Positions 1 to 5,408 of a DNA stretch of 5,408 bases are shown here, piece by piece. This DNA is from Bacillota bacterium (GTDB lineage Bacteria > Bacillota > Clostridia > Lachnospirales > Lachnospiraceae). Position numbers and translations under genes: made by a program. Numbering within the stretch: the first letter of the stretch is position 1; each line of letters begins with the position of its first letter. The notes under the pieces are model-generated. The model did no database searches, was not told where the DNA came from, and was given only the letters and a program-made list of their open reading frames with translations. The stretch covers positions 1 to 5,408 of the forward strand of contig JAEZQN010000151.1 in NCBI GenBank assembly GCA_023441145.1. Reading direction: 5' to 3'.

Positions 1-1485
1 GCATTAGCCTCTGCCACAGCTGTATTTATGTTGTTACCCAAAAAACTTCTTTACACAGCAGACACCTTACCCATACAATTGCGGGAGGATATGCAGACAA
101 AGGAGAAGATTCAGGATGTGGCAAGGAATAAACTTAAAGAGTTTGCAGAATCCTTTAAATCATTGTCCACGACGTTTTATCAAATTTCGGAAACCAAGAG
201 CGCCTTAAGTAAGGAGGACGTTAATTTTATTTTTGATGAGCTTTCAGATAAGCTTTGTAAACGCTGTGTAAACTGTCACTCATGTTGGCAAACTAATTTT
301 TATGATACATATAAAGCCGCATTTTCTATATTAACGGTGGCAGAACAAAATGGTAAGATTGGTAGAGGAGATATTCCTCCTAGCTTTGCTAGACAATGTA
401 TTAACTTGAATGAGTTTATTTTTGAGACAAATCGAGGGTTGGAAATGGCTAAGCTAAATTTGACCTGGCATAATCGTATGGCTCAGAGCAGGGAAGCGAT
501 TGCAGGTCAGTTTTTGGAGGTAGCTTCGATTATAGAGAATTTTTCTAAGGATTTGTATGATAGCGTTGGTTTGGATCAAAAACAGTATGATGATATTATC
601 GCTTATATGAAGCCCCATCATTTAGATGTTAAACATATATCTGTAGTAGAAAAACGTAACCGTAGACAGGATTATTTCCTTACCCTTAGAACAAAACATG
701 GCCGGTGTATTACAACGAAGGAGGCGGCCACTATTTTAGGGGAGGTACTCCATAGGCGGATGAAGCCTATGGAGGGAACAAAAAATATAGTATCGGAAGA
801 CTATGATGTCCTTTGCTTTGTGGAGGATACCAATTTTAAAGTTCTTACAGGCATGTCGAAAACCCCAAAAACTAGTGAAACGGTGTCGGGAGACAATTTC
901 TCCTTTCTAACACTCTCTGGTGGAGAGTTTATTGTAACGTTATCAGATGGAATGGGGGTTGGGGAGCAAGCCTGTAAAGAGAGTCAGTCTGTAGTTGAAT
1001 TGATGGAGAAGTTTATGGAGGCAGGATTTCGTGAGGATTCTGCAATTAAGCTAATTAATTCTGTTTTAGTATTACGGGCGGACCAGCAGATATGCTCCAC
1101 TATTGATATGAGCGTAATTAACCTACATACAGGCATGTGTGATTTTATTAAGATTGGCGCTGCTGCAACCTTTATAAAGAGGAAGGACTGGGTTGAGGTA
1201 ATTACATCCACAACAATGCCAATTGGGGTATTAAACGATGTAGATATGGATGGAGTGTCGAAAAAGTTGTATGACGGAGATTTTGTTGTTATGGTCTCCG
1301 ATGGGTTACTTGATTGTATAAATGAGTCAGATAAGGAAAAGTATGTATCTAAATTCCTATCCCAAATAAAAGCATCTACTCCACAGGAGATTGCGGATCA
1401 ATTATTAAAACATGCAATAGAGCAGAATAATCATGTTGCCATAGATGATATGACTGTTCTAGTGGCTGGTATGTGGAAAAGGTAG
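1..1485 (+). CDS. spoIIE: Stage II sporulation protein E, protein serine phosphatase (C-terminal part; 5' end outside window)
   Basis: SpoIIE is a membrane-anchored PP2C-type phosphatase. It dephosphorylates the anti-anti-sigma factor SpoIIAA at the polar septum, releasing sigma-F in the forespore; it also interacts with FtsZ. The frame is open from base 1, so the first ATG at 28 is not the real start. The visible 494 codons begin at the end of the transmembrane domain (hydrophobic stretch at codons 1-20, followed by basic residues). A helical central region follows, with four cysteines at codons 86, 89, 92 and 95. The PP2C domain starts near codon 290. Its metal-binding aspartates are visible: SGD at 298, SDGMG at 316, VSDG at 434 and DDMT at 482-483. 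The 18-residue spacing of the first two matches B. subtilis D610 and D628. The protein stops right after the last beta strand (AGMWKR) and lacks the roughly 20-residue tail of the B. subtilis protein. Its promoter, normally Spo0A-dependent, lies outside the window. Confidence 0.95.
   Translation, partial: ALASATAVFMLLPKKLLYTADTLPIQLREDMQTKEKIQDVARNKLKEFAESFKSLSTTFYQISETKSALSKEDVNFIFDELSDKLCKRCVNCHSCWQTNFYDTYKAAFSILTVAEQNGKIGRGDIPPSFARQCINLNEFIFETNRGLEMAKLNLTWHNRMAQSREAIAGQFLEVASIIENFSKDLYDSVGLDQKQYDDIIAYMKPHHLDVKHISVVEKRNRRQDYFLTLRTKHGRCITTKEAATILGEVLHRRMKPMEGTKNIVSEDYDVLCFVEDTNFKVLTGMSKTPKTSETVSGDNFSFLTLSGGEFIVTLSDGMGVGEQACKESQSVVELMEKFMEAGFREDSAIKLINSVLVLRADQQICSTIDMSVINLHTGMCDFIKIGAAATFIKRKDWVEVITSTTMPIGVLNDVDMDGVSKKLYDGDFVVMVSDGLLDCINESDKEKYVSKFLSQIKASTPQEIADQLLKHAIEQNNHVAIDDMTVLVAGMWKR
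748..774 (+). repeat. Perfect 10-bp inverted repeat (hairpin) inside spoIIE
   Basis: CTCCATAGGC at 748-757 is exactly complementary to GCCTATGGAG at 765-774, with a 7-base loop. It lies in the linker just before the phosphatase domain, where the protein reads VLHRRMKPMEG. GGAG at 741-744 can alternatively pair with CTCC at 748-751. No T-run follows, so it is not an intrinsic terminator. It may be a chance consequence of codon choice; no function can be assigned. Confidence 0.5.
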
Positions 1486-1531
1486 AAGAGGAATAGGTAT
1501 AGATTGATTAGAGGAGCTGATGTGATAAGGG

Positions 1532-1560
1532 TTGTATTCTTGATTTGGTAGATGTAGAAT
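1532..1560 (+). promoter_or_regulatory. Weak sigma-A promoter candidate upstream of tilS
   Basis: TAGAAT at 1555-1560 matches five of six bases of the -10 consensus. TTGTAT lies 17 bases upstream at 1532-1537 but matches the -35 consensus at only three of six positions. The predicted transcript would start near 1567, inside the left arm of the inverted repeat at 1560-1571, which casts doubt on one call or the other. No clear terminator separates spoIIE from tilS, yet a non-sporulation promoter is expected because tilS, hpt and ftsH are needed during growth. This is the best candidate by eye only. Confidence 0.25.
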
Positions 1561-1646
1561 AAGAGGTGTCTAGAGTGGGAAAAGTCCAATATGAGGGCAA
1601 AGTAGAGTAATCTACCTTTATGATAGCACAAAAGAGACACCTCTTA
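1560..1646. repeat. 12-bp perfect inverted repeat enclosing a 63-base interior
   Basis: TAAGAGGTGTCT at 1560-1571 is the exact reverse complement of AGACACCTCTTA at 1635-1646. The interior contains a second hairpin: GTAGA (1602-1606) pairs with TCTAC (1611-1615) around a GTAA loop of the GNRA type. AAA at 1599-1601 can extend the stem to TTT at 1617-1619 if C1616 bulges. As RNA this would be a long stem capped by a smaller hairpin, but no T-run follows, so it is not an intrinsic terminator on the plus strand. As DNA, the ends (TA, then AGAGGTGTCT, mirrored at the right) would fit a small element with terminal inverted repeats at a duplicated TA, as in IS630/mariner-derived MITEs. With one copy in view neither reading can be confirmed. 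It matches no riboswitch class I recognise. Confidence 0.55.
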
Positions 1647-1685
1647 ATATGACTTACCGTGAGAAATTAGAATAGAAAACAATAT

Positions 1686-1690
1686 GGAGA
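1686..1690 (+). promoter_or_regulatory. Ribosome binding site of tilS
   Basis: GGAGA lies 4 bases before the ATG at 1695 (5 bases counted from GGAG). The spacing is on the short side, but this is the only Shine-Dalgarno-like sequence nearby. The ATG at 1684 is in another frame. Confidence 0.6.
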
Positions 1691-1694
1691 ACTT

Positions 1695-3092
1695 ATGTTT
1701 AATCAAGTAGATAGGTATATTCAACAACATCATATGCTTCAAAGGAGAGACCGCATCGTAGTTGGAGTTAGTGGAGGAGCGGACTCTATTTGCCTACTGA
1801 AGGTATTGATGTCATTGAGGGATACCTACCTACTTGATTTATTTGTGGTACATGTCAATCATGGCCTTCGTGGAGAGGAAGCTTACCGAGACCAAAGGTA
1901 TGTGGAAGAGTTTTGTGAGAAAGCAGGCATTCCTTGTACGACCTATGAAGAGGATGTAGCAGGGTATAGTAGTAAATATCGGTGCTCTTTGGAGGAAGCG
2001 GGACGAATTTTACGATATCGGGCATTTGAGCGTGAATATAAAGCCAAAAGTTGCAATAAAATAGCAATAGCACATAATAAAAACGATCTAGCAGAGACTG
2101 TATTATTTCATTTGGTAAGGGGTACTGGACTGAAAGGTTTGGCTGGGATTGTGCCAGTACGAGAACCTTATATAAGACCATTACTAGCAGTTACTAGAAC
2201 AGAAATCGAAGCATATCTTAAGGAAGAGGAAACTTCTTATTGTACAGACTCTACCAATCTTGAAACGGACTTCACTAGGAATAAGGTTCGTCTTCAGGTA
2301 ATCCCCCTTTTAAATGAGGTAAACAATCAGGCAGTATCACACATTGCGGGAGTATCCAGTCATATTTATGAAGTAGAAGAGTATCTAAAAAAACAGACAG
2401 ATATTCTCTATGAAAGGATTGTAACGGAAAGGAATGGGTTATACTCTGTAGATATAGCATCCATTAGCAGGGAAGAACCAGTTCTAGTAAAACGAGTTTT
2501 GCGCCAGATAATTGGAAATGTTGCTGGAAGACTTAAGGATATTGAAGAAGTACATGTGTACTCAGTATATGAGTTGCCTAGTAAAGGAGTAGGTAAACAA
2601 CTTAATCTTCCTTACGGTGTGCTGGCAAGGTGTGGTTATAGTAATCTGGAAATCGGAAAAAGTAAGAATGGTGTACTCGCTCCTAATGAGGAATCAATCA
2701 ACAGTCTTCCAGTAGAAGTAAAAGTACCGGAAACATATTTGATACCCGAAATCAGGAAGAAAATTACGTTTTCTTTCTTGGATTATGAAAAAAATATGGC
2801 CATTCCTAAAAACAGTTGTACGAAGTGGTTTGATTATGATAAAATAAAAAATGCAATTTTCCTACGAACGCGCAAGCCGGGAGATTTTATGCAAATTAAT
2901 AAAGAGGGTGGAACGAAACCCTTGAAGGAAATATTTATTAATGATAAGATTCCAAAGGAAAAGAGAAACAATATTCCCTTGCTGTGTGATGGTGCACATG
3001 TAATGTGGATTACAGAAAGCCGGATAAGTGAGGCCTATAAGCTGTCTTGTGAATCCAAGAAAATACTTGTTGTAAATATATCGGAGGTTTAA
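1695..3092 (+). CDS. tilS: tRNA(Ile)-lysidine synthase TilS
   Basis: TilS uses ATP and lysine to convert C34 of the CAU-anticodon isoleucine tRNA to lysidine. This switches its identity from methionine to isoleucine and lets it read AUA; it acts in the cytoplasm and is normally essential. At 465 residues it is full length for the long, two-extra-domain form. The N-terminal PP-loop ATPase has SGGADS at residues 26-31, HVNHGLRG at 53-60, the EEAGRILRYRAFE block at 100-112, the AHNKNDLAET segment at 126-135, RGTGLKGL at 142-149, RPLL at 161-164 and the D-S-T-N / FTRNKVR block at 185-199. A middle substrate-binding region follows. The C-terminal TilS domain runs from about 388 to 460, with RTRKPGD at 391-397, KIP at 418-420 and RISEAYKL at 443-450. 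Two normally acidic or histidine positions in the 126-135 segment are Asn. The gene is closely coupled to hpt, one base downstream. Confidence 0.96.
   Translation: MFNQVDRYIQQHHMLQRRDRIVVGVSGGADSICLLKVLMSLRDTYLLDLFVVHVNHGLRGEEAYRDQRYVEEFCEKAGIPCTTYEEDVAGYSSKYRCSLEEAGRILRYRAFEREYKAKSCNKIAIAHNKNDLAETVLFHLVRGTGLKGLAGIVPVREPYIRPLLAVTRTEIEAYLKEEETSYCTDSTNLETDFTRNKVRLQVIPLLNEVNNQAVSHIAGVSSHIYEVEEYLKKQTDILYERIVTERNGLYSVDIASISREEPVLVKRVLRQIIGNVAGRLKDIEEVHVYSVYELPSKGVGKQLNLPYGVLARCGYSNLEIGKSKNGVLAPNEESINSLPVEVKVPETYLIPEIRKKITFSFLDYEKNMAIPKNSCTKWFDYDKIKNAIFLRTRKPGDFMQINKEGGTKPLKEIFINDKIPKEKRNNIPLLCDGAHVMWITESRISEAYKLSCESKKILVVNISEV
3083..3087 (+). promoter_or_regulatory. Ribosome binding site of hpt, inside the end of tilS
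   Basis: GGAGG sits 6 bases before the hpt ATG at 3094 and forms part of the last sense codons of tilS (its stop is 3090-3092). This placement fixes the hpt start and suggests translational coupling. Confidence 0.85.
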
Positions 3093-3093
3093 A

Positions 3094-3615
3094 ATGTCAG
3101 ATAAGATTAAAGTGCTTATTTCTGAAGAAGAAGTATCAACTAAGATTAAGGCTCTTGCTGAGCAGATTAACAAGGATTATGAAGGGAAAGAAGTGCATTT
3201 AATATGTGTATTAAAGGGTGGAGTATTCTTTACCTGTGATTTAGCAAAATCTATTACAGTTCCTGTAACCTTTGACTTTATGTCTATCTCTAGTTATGGA
3301 GATGGAACTGAAAGTAGTGGAAGAGTTAAAATTGTTAAGGATTTAGATGATTCTATTGAAGGTAAAGATGTTCTAATAGTAGAGGATATTATTGACTCTG
3401 GAAGAACCCTGCATCATTTAATTGAGTTACTGAAGACAAGAAAACCTAACAGCCTTAAGTTATGTACATTGTTAGATAAACCTTCTCGTCGTGTAACGGA
3501 AGTGAAAGTTGATTATTGTGGATTTGAAATTCCAGATGAATTTGTTGTGGGATATGGTTTGGATTTTGCTCAGCGATATAGAAACTTACCTTATATCGGA
3601 GTAGTCGAAAATTAA
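3094..3615 (+). CDS. hpt: Hypoxanthine (guanine) phosphoribosyltransferase
   Basis: This cytoplasmic purine-salvage enzyme condenses hypoxanthine or guanine with PRPP to give IMP or GMP plus pyrophosphate. The 173-residue length is typical of bacterial type I phosphoribosyltransferases of this class. Visible elements: the pyrophosphate loop VLKGG at 39-43; the flexible loop with S-S-Y-G-D-G at 66-71, whose Ser-Tyr closes over the active site; the PRPP-binding signature VLIVEDIIDSGRT at 93-105, with the paired Glu-Asp and the catalytic Asp in DSG; and the purine-binding and metal-binding end, IPDEFVVGYGLD at 146-157 followed by RNLPYIG at 163-169. The start is set by GGAGG 6 bases upstream. 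It lies between tilS and ftsH exactly as hprT does in B. subtilis, where TilS and HprT have been reported to influence ftsH expression (recalled literature, not visible here). The alternative, xanthine specificity, cannot be excluded by eye but is less likely. Confidence 0.95.
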   Translation: MSDKIKVLISEEEVSTKIKALAEQINKDYEGKEVHLICVLKGGVFFTCDLAKSITVPVTFDFMSISSYGDGTESSGRVKIVKDLDDSIEGKDVLIVEDIIDSGRTLHHLIELLKTRKPNSLKLCTLLDKPSRRVTEVKVDYCGFEIPDEFVVGYGLDFAQRYRNLPYIGVVEN

Positions 3616-3635
3616 ATCAAAAGTAAGGTAAAGAG

Positions 3636-3640
3636 AGGAG
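3636..3640 (+). promoter_or_regulatory. Ribosome binding site selecting the TTG start of ftsH
   Basis: AGGAG, within a longer GAGAGGAG, ends 8 bases before the TTG at 3649-3651. The next in-frame ATG at 3661 would be 20 bases away, too far for this site. The TTG is therefore preferred as the start codon. Confidence 0.75.
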
Positions 3641-3648
3641 TGCTATAG

Positions 3649-4446
3649 TTGAAAAAACAAATGAAAGGCTTAGGCTTTTATTTGATTATTATTGCAGTTG
3701 TCGGGGCAGCCTTATACTTGTCTAGTAACTTCACTAATACAGATAGTGTAAGTTATGGCTATCAGAATTTCGTTAAGGATTTGAATGATGGCAAGGTGTT
3801 AAGTGTGGATATTTATCCTAACGAAGAAACACCAACTGGTCGAATCGTTGTTCATATAAATGGTACTACCAAAAGCTTTTATGAAACAGATGTAAATGAA
3901 GTATCTCAACTGGTGAAGAAAGAGGGCGTAACGCTTCAAGTTCATGACATTGATAAGCCTAGTTGGTTTATAACCAATTTAGTACCTATGCTTTTGGGTG
4001 TCATTGTTATAGTGATTCTATTTACCTTTTTAACCAACCAGGCAAGTGGTGGTGGTGGCAATAGCAAGGTGATGAACTTTGGTAAGAGCCGAGCGAAACT
4101 GTCCACGGATGAGAATAAGAGAACTACTTTCAAAAAGGTAGCAGGCTTGGATGAAGAAAAAGAGGAGCTTAGTGAGATTGTAGATTTCTTAAAGAGCCCA
4201 AAGAAATATATTTCTGTAGGGGCTAGGATTCCAAAGGGCGTTTTGCTAGTTGGACCTCCTGGAACAGGTAAAACTCTTCTTGCCAAGGCAGTTGCAGGTG
4301 AAGCTGGTGTTCCTTTCTTTAGTATTTCTGGATCTGACTTTGTGGAAATGTTTGTTGGTGTAGGTGCTTCTCGTGTAGGGGATTATTTGAGGAAGCAAAA
4401 AAGAATGCTCCATGTATTATTTTTATTGATGAAATTGATGCAGTAG
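3649..4446 (+). CDS. ftsH: ATP-dependent zinc metalloprotease FtsH, N-terminal part ending at a frameshift
   Basis: FtsH is a hexameric membrane AAA+ protease that unfolds and degrades membrane and short-lived regulatory proteins. Starting from TTG at 3649, the protein has a first transmembrane helix at about residues 8-25 and an extracytoplasmic domain at 26-108. A second transmembrane helix follows at about 109-128, then a Gly-rich linker at 134-137. The AAA+ module begins at about 160 (TFKKVAGLDEEKEEL), with Walker A GPPGTGKT at 202-209 and the pore-loop region FVEMFVGVGASRV at 231-243. After codon 243 (GTA, 4375-4377) the reading is no longer FtsH-like: the expected R-D-L-F-E-E-A appears as G-D-Y-L-R-K-Q. 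A spurious tail runs to TAG at 4444-4446, giving a 265-residue product that lacks Walker B and the protease domain. On its own it would be non-functional. The true gene is one reading frame continued in the feature starting at 4383. Confidence 0.93.
   Translation: MKKQMKGLGFYLIIIAVVGAALYLSSNFTNTDSVSYGYQNFVKDLNDGKVLSVDIYPNEETPTGRIVVHINGTTKSFYETDVNEVSQLVKKEGVTLQVHDIDKPSWFITNLVPMLLGVIVIVILFTFLTNQASGGGGNSKVMNFGKSRAKLSTDENKRTTFKKVAGLDEEKEELSEIVDFLKSPKKYISVGARIPKGVLLVGPPGTGKTLLAKAVAGEAGVPFFSISGSDFVEMFVGVGASRVGDYLRKQKRMLHVLFLLMKLMQ
4378..4385 (+). other. ftsH: Frameshift site in ftsH (one base missing, plus probable substitution)
   Basis: Upstream codons fit FtsH in the frame of 3649. From TTA at 4383-4385 onward they fit in the frame one base earlier. 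The family consensus is V-R-D-L-F-E. The sequence GTAGGGGATTATTT is best explained from an ancestral GTA-AGG/CGG-GAT-TTA-TTT by loss of one T and an A/C-to-G change at 4378. A single deleted base in GTA-CGG-GGA-TTA-TTT also fits but would imply an unusual Arg-Gly-Leu-Phe. Two lesions within 8 bases look like either a sequencing/assembly error or a small mutational cluster. Confidence 0.85.
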
Positions 4447-5408
4447 CGAGACGCCGTGGTACTGGTATGGGTGGCGGCCACGATGAACGTGAGCAGACCT
4501 TGAATCAGTTGTTGGTGGAGATGGATGGCTTCGGTGTAAATGAAGGTATTATCGTACTTGCTGCTACAAACCGTGTAGATATATTAGACCCTGCTATTCT
4601 TCGCCCAGGTCGTTTTGACCGCAAGGTAGCAGTAGGCCGTCCTGATATTAAAGGTAGGGAAGAGATTCTTGGAGTGCATGCCAAAGGAAAGCCTTTAGGC
4701 GAAGATGTCGATTTAAAACAGATTGCACAGACGACAGCAGGATTTACTGGAGCGGATTTAGAGAATCTCTTGAATGAAGCTGCAATTGTGGCTGCTAAGG
4801 CAGATAGAGCTTACATCGTTCAGGAAGATATTAAGAAATCTTTTATTAAGGTTGGAATTGGTACGGAGAAGAAGAGTCGTGTCATATCTGATAAGGAAAA
4901 GAAGATTACGGCTTACCATGAATCCGGTCACGCCATTCTATTCCATCTGCTTCCTGATATTGGACCTGTCTATACCGTTAGTGTAATTCCAACAGGGTCT
5001 GGTGCAGCTGGTTATACGATGCCATTGCCTGAAAAGGATGAGATGTTTATGACCAAGGGAAGAATGATTCAGAATATAACCACTCTTTTAGGTGGTCGTG
5101 TGGCTGAAGAACTAATTTTTGATGACATCACTACAGGAGCATCTCAAGATATTAAAGAAGCCTCTAATTCTGCCAGAGCTATGGTAACCAAATATGGTTT
5201 CTCAGAGAAGGTAGGTCTTATTAATTATGGAAATGATGATGACGAAGTCTTTATTGGTCGTGATTTAGGTCATATGAAGCAATATAGCGCAGATGTAACC
5301 AACTCCATAGATGCTGAGGTTAAGAATATTATTGATTCTTGTTACAGGAAAGCAAAAGAGATTCTTACAGAGAATATGGAAATCCTCCATAAATGTGCTG
5401 AATTGTTG
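4383..5408 (+). pseudogene. ftsH: FtsH, remaining AAA+ and zinc-protease part (frameshifted from the N-terminal part; 3' end outside window)
   Basis: This is the continuation of the same ftsH gene in the shifted frame: 342 codons without a stop up to the last base of the window. It opens with LFEEAKKNAPC and contains Walker B IIFIDEID (4416-4439). The second region of homology (4566-4622) has the two arginine-finger residues of RPGR at 4602 and 4611. The zinc-binding HESGH is at 4917-4931 and the third zinc ligand Asp of SQDI at 5148-5150. All catalytic residues are intact and the sequence shows no further damage. There is no Shine-Dalgarno site before the first in-frame ATG (4467), and a start there would omit Walker A, so independent translation into an active enzyme is implausible. 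Together the two parts give about 587 residues, close to a complete FtsH of 600-650, so the stop should lie shortly downstream. If the frameshift is a sequencing error, this is simply the second half of a normal CDS. Confidence 0.9.

Larger units (their letters stand above)
1486..1694 (+). other. 209-base spoIIE-tilS intergenic region without a convincing gene
   Basis: I found no tRNA-like sequence, no hairpin followed by a T-run, and no substantial reading frame on the plus strand. The region holds the long-range inverted repeat at 1560-1646, the weak promoter candidate at 1532-1560, and two Shine-Dalgarno-like stretches (GAGGAG at 1511-1516 and AAGAGG at 1561-1566) that precede only very short frames. 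In B. subtilis the genes yabS and yabT occupy this position; neither is recognisable here. The minus-strand reading across 1431-1640 overlaps the spoIIE end and shows no family features, so I do not call it a gene. Confidence 0.6.

Noticed and set aside
28..30. ATG at 28 as the start of spoIIE
   Set aside because: The frame is open to base 1 and the preceding codons continue a hydrophobic membrane segment. The gene clearly begins upstream of the window and there is no ribosome binding site before 28.
1486..1551. Stop-codon read-through of spoIIE adding 21 residues
   Set aside because: The extra frame after TAG 1483-1485 is open only to TAG 1549-1551. It shows no recognisable similarity to the B. 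subtilis SpoIIE tail, and chance explains a 21-codon opening.
1431..1640. Minus-strand 69-residue reading frame across the end of spoIIE and the gap
   Set aside because: It is low-complexity and hydrophobic with no family features. It overlaps spoIIE antisense and shows nothing gene-like.
1560..1646. Inverted repeat as an intrinsic terminator of spoIIE
   Set aside because: The loop would be 63 bases and the right arm is followed by ATATGACTTACC, not a T-run.
2122..2160. Inverted repeat GTACTGG / CCAGTAC in tilS
   Set aside because: It has only 7 bp with a 25-base loop, inside well-conserved coding sequence (RGTGLKGL to the RPLL region). Chance is sufficient.
3942..4286. Minus-strand 114-residue frame opposite ftsH
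   Set aside because: It is the antisense shadow of the conserved Walker A region of ftsH and has no features of its own.
4774..4986. Plus-strand 70-residue frame within the ftsH protease region
   Set aside because: The overlapping frame encodes unmistakable FtsH including HESGH. The 70-residue reading is an Arg/Leu-rich shadow.

Overview
This window is an AT-rich, all-plus-strand stretch of the genome of an endospore-forming Firmicute. A sporulation phosphatase (spoIIE) sits directly upstream of tilS, hpt and ftsH. The spoIIE-tilS-hpt-ftsH order, together with the protein sequences (for example the FtsH zinc-protease region and the AHNKND variant in TilS), suggests a clostridial, probably Lachnospiraceae, genome. 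The family assignment is inference from remembered sequences; no search was run.

Layout. Positions 1-1485 hold the C-terminal 494 codons of SpoIIE; the gene starts upstream of the window. Positions 1486-1694 are a 209-base gap with no convincing gene. The gap contains a perfect 12-bp inverted repeat (1560-1571 with 1635-1646), a GTAA-loop hairpin inside it, and a weak promoter candidate. TilS (1695-3092), Hpt (3094-3615) and FtsH (from 3649 to beyond the window end) follow. tilS and hpt are separated by one base, with the hpt ribosome binding site inside the end of tilS. hpt and ftsH are 33 bases apart. The three very probably form one transcription unit.

The main anomaly is in ftsH. It reads as a normal AAA+ membrane metalloprotease up to codon 243, then shifts frame between about 4378 and 4385. 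The as-read frame ends at a TAG at 4444-4446. The rest of the protein (Walker B, second region of homology, HESGH zinc site, third zinc ligand) continues uninterrupted in the other frame to the last base. The intact downstream reading points to a very recent mutation or a sequencing/assembly error, not an old pseudogene.

How the genes work together: SpoIIE activates the forespore sigma factor after polar septation. TilS makes the AUA-reading isoleucine tRNA. Hpt salvages hypoxanthine and guanine. FtsH degrades misassembled or regulatory membrane proteins. The same neighbourhood occurs in Bacillus subtilis, where yabS and yabT lie between spoIIE and tilS; here both are missing. I see no novel system; this is a core housekeeping and sporulation locus with a few local oddities.
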